A stretch of 64,000 nt of DNA from Erodium maritimum (Eukaryota > Streptophyta > Magnoliopsida > Geraniales > Geraniaceae): contig OY997589.1 in assembly GCA_963921825.1 (NCBI GenBank), positions 77,670,523 through 77,734,522 of the forward strand, given 5' to 3'. A program made the translations under genes and the position numbers. The notes under the pieces were generated by a model that searched no databases, was not told where the DNA came from, and saw only the letters and a program-made list of their open reading frames with translations. Of the stretch, positions 22,190 to 33,289 are shown piece by piece (within the stretch, counting starts at the first letter, position 1; each line of letters begins with the position of its first letter).

Positions 22190-23696
22190 CTTTTTTTTTG
22201 ATAAGCTCGAAAATTTTATTAGAAAAAATTAGATCCAAGCATGATCTAACCAAAGGCAACCATTATAGAAGGAGTTGTGGGAACAAAACCCGAAACAAAA
22301 ACAAAAGGTAAAACAATATCACCCATCAGTGACCCACTGTTCATCTTCCGAAGTGAAGGTCGGATCATCAAATGCTTTAGCTGCGTGAACTAGCTGAGCT
22401 GCTTGAGTTTGTTGTAAAATCTGCTTCCCAATGTCCATAGGATTTACAATTCTCTCTCGACTCCTAGAATGGGCTGGTTTGATATGAGCGGTATAATAAT
22501 CCCATAAGAACTTGGGAGGCTGACTTTGACGGTTCGAAGTTCTAGGAGACTGCTTCGAATGTCGACCCTTGTTTAAAGGTTTAGGATTCGGAGGTTTAAG
22601 GAGAACCTCCTTCCATTGACTACTTTGAATAACCCCGAACAGATTTTCATTCTCCACCCGATGAGACACAGTAGTTCCCGTAAAAATCTCTTTCCACGGA
22701 CTACTCTATTGACCCCCGATACAATCGGAAATCTGATATGATGACTGACCTGCTGAATCAGCCGCCACCGCACCCGATCCAGGATCGAGGGAGTTAACTA
22801 ATGTATCTCTAGTTGTACCCGAGGGCACCGACCCTACCAAAAGAGAGATTGGATTTACTGAAGAGATGGAGTTTGGGCTCAAAGTAGACCCAATCTCAGG
22901 CCCAACAGCCACAAGACTAGGCCCATTCGCAAAACCTAAATTCAAAGCCCGCACCGACTCTGCTTCATCTTCCCCACGAGTATCGCGGTTGATACAGGCA
23001 CAACGACCAGAATCTGAAGCGATCTTCTCACCCTCAAGATCATGAATCACATCCGTCATAACCATAACAGAAGGATCTTCAGAATTCAAAATTCCCTGAA
23101 TTGCGGGATCATGATTCTTACCCAAAATTAGAAGATTAACATCGCTCCGATAACTATCTCCGGCGAAGCTCCGATCAAGGCTTCACCTTGGTTTGACGTT
23201 CCTCCACTCCTAGACCCACTTGCTGCACCCACGACGAAGTCCCGATCCACGTTACCAATGCTCCGTTTTAAGGTCTCTAATGAAGATGTTGTTTTCGGCG
23301 AGTTAATAGTGGGCATGTCACCCACTGTTACACCTTTGTCACTGGAGGACGGCTCAGTCCCAAAATCACGGCCCAGCAACAACCCAGAAGTAACAGACGT
23401 CATGCTCTGTTTTAAATTTCCGATGCCTGAGGTGAGTTTTCGACGCCTTGCAAGGGCTACAAATAGATGATGGCCATTAATCTTTGGCCCATTCAAACTA
23501 TCGATAGCCTGAGTTGGCGCATCCTTGGAGACAAAACGCACAAATCCGAACAGTTGGGCTATACGGTTTGGCCGGCTAACAACAGACGAAGAAACCACTT
23601 CCCCAAATGGACAAAACGGCTTCGAAGCCACTCCTTCATGGTGTCGTATGAAAGGTTGCAGACGAACAGTTCATCCTCTATGGTATCGAACTTCCG
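22190..23696 (-). mobile_element. RRM-type LINE ORF1 element, 3' part (copy iv)
   Basis: In sense (minus) the element ends AATAAAATTTTCGAGCTTATC followed by an A-run (T-run at 22191-22199). Its ORF1 remnant runs from 23696 down to 22319. The 5' part lies beyond the solo gypsy LTR H, at 26719 to about 27130. I could not find a convincing target duplication. Confidence 0.65.
22319..23696 (-). pseudogene. RRM-containing LINE ORF1 protein, broken
   Basis: At its start is an RNA-recognition motif: RNP2-like LFVCNLSYDT (about 23640-23670) and RNP1-like LFGFVRFVSK (about 23530-23560), then SLNGPKINGHHLFVALARRRK. RNP2 and RNP1 are in different frames, so a frameshift lies near 23610. Another frameshift sits at about 23126. 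A low-complexity Ser/Gly/Asp-rich middle (23125-22706) ends at a single in-frame TAG, and the same frame runs on to 22319 with a W-K-E-type motif and a basic, Gln-rich C-terminus. RRM-type ORF1 proteins are known in plant L1-like LINEs, where they bind element RNA. No endonuclease or RT is present. Confidence 0.65.
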
Positions 23697-23977
23697 TGTC
23701 ACGCCCTAAATTCGGTTTTGACTGGACTCGAGACGTGAACTAAAATATAACAATAAATAAAATAAACTTTAACAAAAAGAGTCTCCAAACATAATTCCAA
23801 AACAAACAATTCCAGTAACGCGAGTTAAAGCTCAAAAACCAAATAGTAAGGGTTTAATACAAAAGGAAAGTACGTCACTAAATAACCCAAAATAAGGACT
23901 CTCGTCAGGCTCCCCAACTCCAAGACGTCCTCTAGACCAACTCACGATCGAAACCTGTACAACAGTAATGAAGGCGG

Positions 23978-23991
23978 TGAGCTTTCGCTCA
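23978..23991 (-). promoter_or_regulatory. TGAGC-GAAA-GCTCA hairpin in LTR H
   Basis: It is read on the minus strand and is followed in sense by an acceptor-like TGTACAG/G at about 23956-23962. It is a member of the set described for LTR J. Confidence 0.6.
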
Positions 23992-24689
23992 GTAGGAAAA
24001 AGTAGTTAAGGGGATGAACTATCCGCTCTCCACCACGGGTAACCGTCCAATTAGGGCATACTAATAAGCACAAAATACACATCAATTAAACAAGTAACCC
24101 AAGACAACGCTTGACCCCTACTCGGGTGCAACCCGTAAATCAACCTCGACACTGAACCGAACTCATACATTTCTTCTCAACTATGCTCTTAGCACCCATC
24201 ACCTAACCAACCTCAATGGACAACGATCACGGTTATCTCAAAACCATCCACACGTGCGAACTCGCACGGCAACACACCGAACTCAGATACAACTATAACT
24301 CAAATCATCGAAAATCACATAGCAATCATAAGTAATCACAACAGCCAACACAGATCAACACACAAAGTAATATCATTAGTAATCAGTGCCACCTATGATA
24401 TTCCAGAGCAATGCGTCGGCTCGTCAACAACCCGACTTATCACGTCGTCCGAACTCACATTGGCCTGGACATCTTCCTGGAACACGGCTCCTCGGGGTAA
24501 CTCATAATATAGCGGACCGGAATCCTCCGTCGGGCGGGTATATCTTCCCGTAGCACGGGGAACAAATCACATCACACATACCATCACAGGGTACGGTATA
24601 CACATTTCTCTGGAACACCCTCCTCGTCTCTAGATCCCATGTACCGTAATCGCACATGCAGCACATGTATCGCACCGGAACCAAACCCT

Positions 24690-25016
24690 CGGCTTAGATA
24701 TCCTATACCAGAATCCTCCACGGTATAGATATCATACCTGAAGCCTCGGTCTTGATATCTATATCGGAACCATCCATCGATATAGATATCTGACCCGAAC
24801 ACACCGCCTTGGAACATATCGTGCCAGAACTGGCACAACATCCGTCACGATATCGGACCGGAATAACATCCTCAAACATATCATATCGAACACATCATCG
24901 ATCTAGATATCCTATAACGGAATCCTCCGTCGGTATAGGTATCATACCGGAACACATTATCGGTCTAGATATCCTATACCAGAATCCTCCGTCGGTATAT
25001 GTATCCTACCGGAACG
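24690..25016 (-). repeat. Cluster of covarying 27-nt hairpin units in LTR H
   Basis: There are at least four units with 7-8 bp stems and loops of about 11 nt. One is CTATATCG/CGATATAG (24759-24785), which extends to a perfect 13-bp stem at 24754-24790. Others are CTATACC/GGTATAG (24703-24728), CTATAACG/CGGTATAG (24912-24938, one mismatch) and CTATACC/GGTATAT (24974-25000). Each is followed by GTATC or ATATC and a CCGGAAC-like stretch. The spacing is irregular, so this is not a simple tandem satellite. Confidence 0.6.
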
Positions 25017-25489
25017 CTTGGTATATCATTACCAAACAATCTTACCAGAACACATCACATTGGTCTATCAATCACCCGATCATATCACAAGGCAGTAGTT
25101 CACGTCATACCAAACATATCATACCAGACATATCATGCCAACATATCATACCGAGCACCAAGCATTACAAGTCATCAATAACAACAACACAGCCAACACG
25201 CAATCCTACGGGCCAACCAGGGACCCACATGTGATACTACAACACAGCAATTCCCACACTTACGAGCACGATCTGGCCCGCAAGTGGTTCAATCTTTATA
25301 TGACTACGCTAGTTATTCACATCCTACATACAATTCTATATTATATCGATTGTTCATAACCTATATGCATACTAGTAACTTTCCGCAATTAAACCGGTAT
25401 TCGCTACTTTTCCCTACCTCAATCGCTGTCCAAACGCAAGCCAACGCGAGTCGCCTAGTAGCCCCCTCTGCCGTGCTCGGAAACAACGT

Positions 25490-26120
25490 CTAAGATCACA
25501 AGTAATACGAGAATTAATAGTAATTCAAGGGCGGTTTAAAGGGGAAACATCCCAAGTTAGCCCCCAATATACTCGGTTATAGATAACCTTCCTAATTACC
25601 CGAAAGCGACTAAAATGGGCCCAAAAGGCCCAATTCTGATCCTTCACGGTTCGGGTCACGGAGCCTTGACGGGCTCTGTCACGGTTCCGATCACGGAACC
25701 GTGACCTGCACCGTCACGGTCATCCTCACGGACCCGTGACGCGTGCCGTCACGGCCTCCGTCACAGAGCCGTGACGCACTCCGTCACGGTACCCGTCACG
25801 GATCCGCGACGGGTTCGAACAGACTCACCCTTCTTCTTCCTCCAGCTTCTTCTCCATGAAATCAACTCCTCAAAACTCCATTTTTGACCTCCCAAAACCT
25901 CAAAATCAGTCCCACAACCTCAAAACTTCAATCCGCAAGTGGGTTTCATCAAAACAATATATACCCATTCAAATTACATCATCCATCTTTACTTTTATCC
26001 ACAAATTATCTACTTAAACATCAAAATCTCAAACCTAAGGAAAACCCAACCTAGTTCATGCTTTCTCTAACAAACCCATAACTCAAACTTCATCAAAATG
26101 AGTTTGGATTGAAGACTTAC
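25490..26120 (-). other. Putative intron (GT...AG) inside LTR H
   Basis: In sense, CCTAAG/GTAAGTC opens at 26120 and TGTGATCTTAG/AC closes at 25490, giving 631 nt. LTR F has a matching segment (34904-35513, 610 nt) opening CTAAAG/GTAAGAA. LTR I lacks it exactly at that point. It contains the CGTGACGG-motif cluster. Confidence 0.45.
25643..25814. repeat. Cluster of CGTCACGG / CCGTGACG motifs in LTR H
   Basis: More than a dozen copies or near-copies of the 8-mer occur in both orientations within about 170 bp, giving many alternative hairpins. LTR F has the same kind of cluster at 35249-35380. Both lie inside the putative intron. Confidence 0.7.
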
Positions 26121-26718
26121 CTTAGGATCTAGAGAGAGGAAGAGGAATATGATGTTTTTGAGGAGATTTGAGATGAAAACCAAGCCAAGATCTCCTTTTT
26201 CTTTCCTTTCTTGTTCTTCAAGCTTCAATGGCTTTCTCTCTCTCTCTCTCTCTTCTACCCAAAATTTCGGCCAACACTACAATATGGGCTGAAATGCTCT
26301 CAAGTGAGGTCTTAAACCTAGAGGTGTAATACCCAAAATGCCCCCCTTGCCCTTTTACTTCTCATGCCCAAAAATGAGGGTTAAATGGGTCTTTCTAGAC
26401 CCTTTTCTTCTCTTCCGAGCCACCATGGACAAGTGTCCATGTGGGGTCTACCTTCACCCTTAATAATTCCAGCACATTTAAATTAATCTGATTTAGTGTC
26501 TAATTTGACCCCGTTTGACCCGCGGTTGACTTTTTCACAAAAGTAGTCATTAGAAAGGAAACGACCCAACTAAGCTAACCGTGACGACGGCTAAGCTTTT
26601 TGGGTCCCGGAAAGGTCCCGAATGATTCCCGGAGTCATCAGTTGACTTTTCTGACGGAAAGTCAACCTTTGCCAAAATTCACCGGTTCGACCGGGGTCGA
26701 CCAAGGGCGGTTCATACA

Positions 26719-27130
26719 TTCCGTGCTCGTCGTTGTGGTCGGAGCAAAGAAGGTTCGCTTGGGTTTGTCGATGGTCTAGAAGGTTATGTTTCTAGAGTGG
26801 TTTGCTTCGCAGAGACCTTCATCAAAACGGAACTCTTCTGCTGACTAGACCCACCAGACCTCTTAGCCATGGTCGACTTATAGGCCGGAGAAGGTTTACG
26901 CCCACACAGAACGAAACCCCTTCTACCTTGCTTTTCAAACGATTTTCTCCTTGACTCTTTCCTAGCATAACTCTCAGCCGGACGAGCCAAAGGGGCCTTC
27001 TCCTCAGACATGTCAATCCCAACTATCTAGCAATAATCACCATATAGTGTTACCAATATTGAACAGAATTTGGAGAAGGACAGCATAGAAGGACACGCCA
27101 TGCCTCTATAGCAAACTTTATTGAATGTTA
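26719..27130 (-). pseudogene. N-terminal part of RRM-type LINE ORF1 (copy iv)
   Basis: This is the other side of the LTR H insertion. An ATG at 27011 opens a basic frame (SEEKAPLARPAESYARKESR) that ends at 26784. In a second frame the coding continues toward the insertion point. A highly charged N-terminus before an RRM fits plant LINE ORF1 proteins. The 27012-27130 stretch is the presumed leader. Nothing beyond this supports a function. Confidence 0.5.
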
Positions 27131-27179
27131 TGAATCAAAAAATAGTCGGTCAGTACTCGTGTCTTTGACTTCAAATTAA

Positions 27180-27450
27180 TTTTTTTTTGACAAGCAATGA
27201 ATTTATTGATTTTTGAAATTCGAGATGAATTACAAAGATGGGGACATATTGTTCGAAAGAGGATCATCCCGAGACTTAAGCGCCCTTCCATCGAAAAGCA
27301 ACAAAACAAACCGATCTTAGAACAAAACAACTGAAACATAATAGACACCTCTAGTAAAGATACAAGAGACAATTCGGTCAATCACTACAACTTCTATGTA
27401 GTGACAAACTGTCTCCAAATCTCTCTTTTACGTTGCGCTATTAGAATTTT
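27180..27450 (-). mobile_element. 5'-truncated LINE-type retroposon (copy iii)
   Basis: The T-run at 27180-27189 is preceded in sense by AATAAATTCATTGCTTGTC. Farther in (27395-27440, minus) the translation LIAQRKREIWRQFVTT matches LEAQRKNEAWRHFVAT of copy i (about 63465-63510). Only the last few hundred bases are present, the usual product of incomplete LINE reverse transcription. It carries stops. Confidence 0.55.
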
Positions 27451-27583
27451 TTGGTCACTCTAAGTTTTGGTTCGAGTTTGAAAGATATAAGTACAAAGTT
27501 GTGAGTGTTTTTTCTTCCTGTTCTTTTTCGTATTAATAAAAAAAACACTGATTTACCCATAAAAAGTAATGATTTTATCAAGA

Positions 27584-27865
27584 ACAAGCGGTAACATTTG
27601 TCATTTATCAGATAAGGTTACAATGTGTTCTTGATTAAACTATCACCTTTTCTATATAAATTGGGTTGTTTTTAATTAGTACGAAATGTGGTCAATTCTA
27701 TTGGTACCGACTATTCTTTAGATCGATCCAAAGATTAGTTGGAATCAATAGAAACGACCACCTTTCGTACCAATTAAAAACAACCAAATTTATATAGAAA
27801 AGGTGATGGTTTAATCAAGAACACATTGTAACCTTATCTGATAAATGACAAATGTTACCGCTTGT
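27584..27865. repeat. 282-bp near-perfect palindrome (foldback or MITE-like)
   Basis: The left arm 27584-27724 and right arm 27725-27865 are reverse complements of each other with scattered mismatches and no net indel. The axis is GATC/GATC at 27724/27725. The outer ~110 bp of each arm match almost fully and the inner ~30 bp less well. There is no spacer. I could not fix a target duplication. A transcript would fold into one long hairpin. Confidence 0.85.
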
Positions 27866-28280
27866 GTCATTTTAGTCCAACAACGTTAACAGGGGTTATG
27901 TGTCATTTTCCCTAAGATTTAAAGTTTTAAGATGATGCTCTTAAGTTTATTGAACACATTTGTGACACAATCCTTTTTGACTTATGAGATGTTGTTTCGT
28001 GAGAAGGAGGACATTTTTACATATACCGCCTCATTCATAAAGTGAATTAGAAGCAAAGGGCAACATAAGGTATTAGCACAAAGTATTAGTAATGTTACGT
28101 ATTAATAAGCCAAACCCTAAATAGGGATGGAAAAAAACTCGGCCCCGACGGGGACTCGTGTCCCCGACCCGATCGGAGCGGGTTCGTGGCGGGGAAAACC
28201 CGGTCAACGGGAAATTTGATCGGGGTCGGGGTGGGGCCGAGGTACTCCCCGAACCTATAGTAAAAAATATGATTTTTAAC

Positions 28281-28409
28281 AAAGAACCTTCATAGCCTAT
28301 TGGTAGAACTCCCTCTTGGCCATGCTTAGGCCCAGATTCGAATCATGTCATTGCAATTTTTTTTCACATTTGTTGAAATGTTTCAACACAATATAATAGG
28401 ACTTTGTGA
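28281..28409 (+). mobile_element. tRNA-derived SINE piece (plus)
   Basis: An A-box-like GCCTATTGGTAGAAC (about 28296) and a B-box-like AGATTCGAATC (about 28333) are spaced as in a tRNA promoter, followed by a T-rich tail. A part of it (GTTCGAATCATGTCATTGC through TGTTTCAACACAA) is repeated at 29100-29180. The MITE sits between the two copies. Confidence 0.45.
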
Positions 28410-29090
28410 GAGCATCCACATTAATGGGGGGAGGGGGTGGGCTGGGGCCAAAAACCAAGGGGCAGGGCGCGAGGCGGGTCGAGGTATGGGACCGCAAGGG
28501 GGGTGCGAAGCGCCAGGCTTAATCATGCCCCTTGCCTCTCTACTTTGTGCCCCTCTCTCTATGCGTTGTTGGGCTGCCATGTGCTCCTAATTTTTTATTA
28601 TACATAAATCAGTTTTTAATTTATAAAATAAGTTTTTAATTTAAAATTTTAAAAAATCATTTTTAAATTTTAAAATAAATTTTAAAATTTAAAAAATCAG
28701 TTTTTAAATTTAAAAATCAATGATGCGACTCATCGGCAAGTTCAAGAAGACCTGGAGCACATATGGAATCAGTCGGGAGGGACTTACAACTCCGACGATT
28801 GATAATTCTTGGTTTAATGTTATGTATTTTTTTTAACCTACGTACTTTTTAAATTTTGTATTTTATTAATGAACTTCTATTTCTATTTATGAATTTGATT
28901 TCTGTTTTATTTAGTAGTTGTTGATTTAAAAATGACGTTAACAAATTCAGTTAAAAGTTTAATTAATTACACAGTCAACATTTCTGAAAACCCCGCCCCC
29001 ATACTTGCCCCTCTGATGTGGAGCACACTAAATTTAGAGGAGCAAGGGACTGAACCCTGAGGCAGAAGCCCCCCATTGATGTGGATGCTC
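28410..29090. mobile_element. PIF/Harbinger-like MITE
   Basis: A 22-bp terminal inverted repeat beginning GAGCATCCACAT (one mismatch between ends; 28410-28431 and 29069-29090) is flanked by TGA on both sides (28407-28409 and 29091-29093). A 3-bp duplication and the GAGCATCC terminus suit PIF/Harbinger, though TGA is not the classic TWA. The interior is A/T-rich with G/C-rich ends and encodes nothing. Confidence 0.6.
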
Positions 29091-29164
29091 TGAGGTTCGA
29101 AAGCCTTGCATAAGCCCAAGTTCGAATCATGTCATTGCAATTTTTTTCATATTTGTTGAAATGT

Positions 29165-29268
29165 TTCAACACAAAATGGTAGGACTTGTGAGGTTCGAAA
29201 CAGATACCTGCCCTCGCGGGAACCGAAGTGAAAGGTAGCATGATACCACTGAGCAACATGACATATTC
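29165..29268 (-). mobile_element. tRNA-like SINE head (minus)
   Basis: On the minus strand, GTTGCTCAGTGGTATCA (A-box-like, about 29240-29260) is followed by GTTTCGAACCT (B-box-like, about 29195). The spacing is tRNA-like, but the sequence does not close as a functional tRNA, so I read it as the head of a tRNA-derived SINE. Confidence 0.45.
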
Positions 29269-29273
29269 TGTAC

Positions 29274-31254
29274 TATCACGCCCCAAATCCAGTTCTTGCC
29301 CGGACCCGAGGCATGACTAGTAATAAAAGACAATAAATTAATAATTTAACAATTAGTTCCTGAAAATCTCCAATAAGAAACTCCAATCCACAAAATCTAG
29401 TTTAAACATGAATAACCCTCCAGGGGTGTAATAATAATCCTCTACAAAATCTGTTCCAAACGAAAATAGAATAAACGAAGTCACTATGGACACCCACACC
29501 TAGAAGCTCCCGAGCCTCTACTCCTCAATCAAGCCTGTAAACACAACAGTAAACTCACAGGGGTGAGCTTGCGCTCAGTAAAGAAAACACATAACAAGGT
29601 GGACCTTAAACTCAATAAAGCCAACAGCAAGACAACAAGATAAATCTTAACTAACAGGGATAATAAGTAACCCAATTCCATGTCGTGGCACATGAAGTCT
29701 CCACCCTCCGATCCACATATGATGTGTCCTCTCGGATTTTCCCTCAAATCCAGAGGAGACGCATAACATTGAGGCGACCGGAAAAAATCCTTCGGGGCGC
29801 TTATCATCGGGATTCTCAGAAACGTCTCCAAAGGATTTTATGTCCTCGGGAACCAAGGTATCACTCCCATAGGAGGTATACACTTGGGCAATTCAACAAG
29901 TACTCACTAAAACCTCCTACACCGGACTCCTCAACGGTAGGTACCATACCGTGTCAACCACAATCATATAATAATTCAGTAACGTACTCAACCGAAACAC
30001 GAAGCGGTCCAATCCCGACAACCACCAATCCACTATCACACATAGCTCACACATCACCGATTTACCACAACACACAACACACGACTCACACAATCATAAC
30101 TTACCGTTCACTTACCAGTCTCGATCCAACGGGGCATCGATCACCTGATTGCACCGCTCGGTACAACCAGTCATACTCGATGCTCCAAGAAATCATTTAA
30201 GGAGAACAAGCAATCATCCAAATACAGTCAACAGTCTAAAAAGAGTTCAATCAATCAAACATGGAAAACCTTCAATCAAGCATTCAGATATGCAATTCAA
30301 CTAGTTCCATTAGACTCTTTAGCCTATCCACTAAGCAACCAAACAAACAAGCATGCGATCCTAACACGCAACTAATCCGAGGGCTTTGCCAAGGCTCCTC
30401 TACCAGACAAACAATTCCCAAGTATTGAAAGCGAGTTACACTAGTGATTGGCATCCTAATCGGTCACCACTAGACACTTCCGGTTATTAGTAATTGAAAG
30501 ACGATTATGCTAGTTATTCGCATCCTATAGGCATTTCTAGGACCTTTCCAATTTTATTAATCTAACATGCATACTAAGCATCATAAACGAGAGGTTAAGG
30601 CTTTCCCTACCTCAAGGTCTTCCTCTCAACACTTTGATGAAGCCCGATGACCACCACTCCGTTCTTCACTCGGGTCCCGGCGTGATCCTTGCTTCTCTAG
30701 CTCGATCCCCAAAGCCTCTAGAATGTTGAGATGAAGAAGATGGTAGTGGTCTTGAGGAGGGATGGCTAGAGGAAGACTTCAAGTGGCCTCTTCTTCCTTG
30801 ATTTTCCTTCAAAGCTCCATGGGAGCTCTTCTCCCTTGCTCCTCCTCTAGATTTCGGCTACACCAACAAAATGAGTTGAATTTGCTATTCCAATCTCATA
30901 TAATACCTAGATGTAGAAAATGTCCAAAAAGCACTTGAGCTAGAATTCCTTGTAGTAGCTTTTGGGAGGGTAAAAGGGTCTATGACTATCCCTTTTTCTC
31001 TCTTTCAACCAGAAGGGGATAAGTGTCCAAAGGTTATTTACTTTTTTCCCAAATTAATTTCCAGCACAATAAAATAATGCTTTTAGTCGATAAAAAGTCT
31101 CGTTTTGACCAAAATTGACTTTCTCCAATATTATACTCAAACGAAAGGGATTTCTCCCCTGAAGCCAACCGTGATCATGGCTAATTCGTTTGGGTTCCGG
31201 AAAAGTCTCGAGTGACTTCTTGAGTCATCGGTTCGACCGGGAGCGGGTCTTACA
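29274..31254 (-). mobile_element. Solo gypsy-type LTR I (1,981 bp), lacking the intron-like segment
   Basis: It is flanked by TGTAC on both sides (29269-29273 and 31255-31259). It starts TATCACGCCCC (TG changed to TA) and ends GGTCTTACA. Sense is minus. It carries the GNRA hairpin (29564-29577, loop GCAA) and a hairpin unit near 29925-29950. The block that in F and H is interrupted by a GT...AG segment is continuous here (CTAGAG/GCTTTGGGGATCG, junction at 30715/30716). Confidence 0.93.
29564..29577 (-). promoter_or_regulatory. TGAGC-GCAA-GCTCA hairpin in LTR I
   Basis: This is the GNRA variant with loop GCAA. It is followed in sense by TTTACTGTTGTGTTTACAG/G (29531-29556), which looks like a splice acceptor. 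Confidence 0.6.
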
Positions 31255-31720
31255 TGTACTGCTTATTTCTTTCATTATATACATATGATTTTTACCAAAT
31301 ACGTAAAAAAGAGTTCCTGATCTCACATCGCCCAAATTCCAATTGGTAAGCTTCTTACTTCTCTATATATTGGACTCATTTGTTTACAGTTAATTAAAAC
31401 TTGTATACTGCAATTATTTTGGTTATAAACGAGTGTAATATTTTGATCAAGAAAACGTAGTTGATTTAAAATGTTGCTTTGTTACAAGTACATAAATTTT
31501 GGTTTGTGTTTTAATTCTGAATTTTTTTGTGTGAACCTACCTTGTTTCTATCGGAGCGGGGCGGGTTTCCCCGACCCCATCGGGGTGAAGGCGGGGCTGG
31601 GTGAGACCGGGTCAAGGCCGGGGACGGGGCAGGGATGGAGCCTGGATTTCAATATTAGGGCGGGGTCGGGTATCACTAAACCCGCCCCAAACCTGCCCCA
31701 TTGTCATCCCTAACCCTAAA

Positions 31721-33289
31721 CCCATCATATTAGTAACTTCAAACTATTAGTACCACGCTACGGGCCAAGTGCGTCTGGCTTTCTCCCACCTGTGTTCTCT
31801 TCTTAAAAATAGGATATTTCCTCATTCTAAAAGGAAATTTGCCTACTACAATTCTGAATTAGAAGAGGCAATCAGGTCTTGAAGTCCAATATATAGAGGG
31901 GCACGTATTGAGAGAAGGAGATCTAGTGTTGGGGACAAATCTCAGAGAGCTAGAAGGTTGAGAGAAGAAATATTTGAAGCTTGAAGGAGGAGGACCTTAG
32001 GAGAGCTAGGGCTTGAATCTTGGAGAAGAGAAATGCAAGAGAATTAGATTGAATAAACCTTTGAAATCCTTTGTTTTGGGTATTGTTTATCAAACTCATT
32101 GTAAAATGTTTATCTATAGTTCTTCTTCATCTTTTTTCTTGTTCTTCTTCTCTATCATGAGCTAAATTTTTATTGACCGAGGGTTAAGGAAACAATATAA
32201 TGAACTAATTCAAAACTTTCGTGTTTACTTTTTTCAATTTGTGCTTAAATTATGTTTTGCATGATTTACACTTAATGCTTTATCATATATCTCATCCGAA
32301 AAAGAGGGTGTTATATCTGCAACAAGATATTTGGTAGGGTTATTATCATACGAGTACCCTAAAAATACTTGGTTTTCATCCGAGTACCTTAAAAATACTT
32401 TGTGACAGATAAGTACCCAAACAAAACATTGTGTTTCAAATCAGTACCCGCCGTTAGTTTCTGTCTATTTTTCAACCATTTTCCATCCAAAACATTAAAA
32501 AGTCCAAAATACCCCTCCCCAACACTCAAATTTTCAAACCCATGCCATTGAATTTCAAATTTTTAAATATTCAGTTCTTCAAATGCTTTATTTCTTTATA
32601 ATTACTTTTTATAATTCCTTTATTTTCCATTAATAATTTATTTTTTATTTGTATTTAAAATTAAGAAAAATAATTATTTTCATTTATTTATTTTACAAAA
32701 TTAGATTTTCTTAAAATCAGTTTATTTATTTAACATATTTTCTATATTTAAAAATTATATTTTATTTCAAAAGATCTTTTTTTATATATTCAGTTTTTGT
32801 TTTTAAAATTCACTTTTTATGACCAAAATTAGTTTTTATTTTTTATTTTAATTCTTATTTTTATTAAATTCGTTTTTAATTTATCATTTTTTCATTTTGA
32901 TACCCTTCTTCAACCACGTAATACAACTACAAAGAACCTGATTTCAATATGATTTTCATGTATATTTTTTGTGCAAATCCTCAAAAACACCAATATCAGA
33001 CGCCATAATCATCGTCCATGGTTTCAAAATCACTTTTCCCAAATCAAAAACTAAAATCCCCAAATCACAGATCTCCCAAACCCAGAAGCCATGAATGGAG
33101 GAAGTTTGCTCTGTAAATCGCAAACAAAAATCACAAGATGAGTAGTTGAGTTTGGAGAAGATGAGAGAAAAGAAAGGGGTCTCGGTCGTGCTCGTCGGAG
33201 CTCCTCCTTAATAAAAATTGTACAATAATATTGAGTTTGAGTTATGATGAGGAAGCCGAATGGTTGTTCTCAACTGACGGCTTAATTAC
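31721..33289. other. Unclassified region between the hAT-like element and the LINE copy
   Basis: 31880-32200 has a TATATAG at about 31889 followed by a purine-rich leader-like stretch and AATAAA, which could be the promoter/leader of an LTR or a gene end. 32330-32520 contains several GAGTACC(C/T)TAAAAATACTT-like repeats typical of non-autonomous DNA transposon ends. 32540-32900 is extremely AT-rich. No protein is recognisable. Confidence 0.4.

Larger units (their letters stand above)
23697..26718 (-). mobile_element. Solo gypsy-type LTR H (3,022 bp)
   Basis: It starts TGTCACGCCC and ends TTCATACA on the plus strand; the element's sense is minus. It is flanked by the perfect 5-bp duplication TTCCG (23692-23696 and 26719-26723). 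It was inserted into the RRM coding part of the LINE ORF1. It contains the GNRA hairpin (23978-23991), a cluster of long hairpins (24690-25000), a GT...AG segment (25490-26120) and a (CT)n tract (about 26234-26253). The LTR is non-coding; the 60-140 codon frames on both strands fall in repeats. Confidence 0.92.
28122..31712. mobile_element. hAT-like non-autonomous DNA transposon with nested insertions
   Basis: It is bounded by the perfect 8-bp duplication ACCCTAAA (28114-28121 and 31713-31720), the length typical of hAT. The ends are TAGGGATGG... and, on the other strand, TAGGGATGAC..., giving a TIR of about 8 bp followed by very G/C-rich subterminal runs of CCCCGAC/GGGGCGG (28141-28260 and 31550-31700). 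No transposase is present. Inside are a PIF/Harbinger-like MITE (28410-29090), SINE pieces and the solo gypsy LTR I (29274-31254). Confidence 0.65.

Noticed and set aside
23128..23631. RRM protein as a host splicing factor gene.
   Set aside because: It is frameshifted, lies upstream of an A-tailed 3' end without introns, and has relatives in two other retroposon copies.
24500..25020. Regular short repeats that could suggest a CRISPR array or satellite.
   Set aside because: Units are hairpins with changing stems and irregular spacing within an LTR, and the DNA is plant nuclear; neither CRISPR nor satellite fits.
27569..27874. ATTTTA on both sides of the 282-bp palindrome as a target duplication.
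   Set aside because: The copies sit at different distances from the arm ends (6 and 3 bases), so they may be chance.
29195..29260. Possible tRNA gene on the minus strand.
   Set aside because: A- and B-box-like stretches exist, but no acceptor stem closes and it lies in a transposon nest; a tRNA-derived SINE fits better.
31711..31722. Interstitial telomere repeat (TAACCCTAAACCC).
   Set aside because: Less than two units; explained as flank plus hAT-type duplication.
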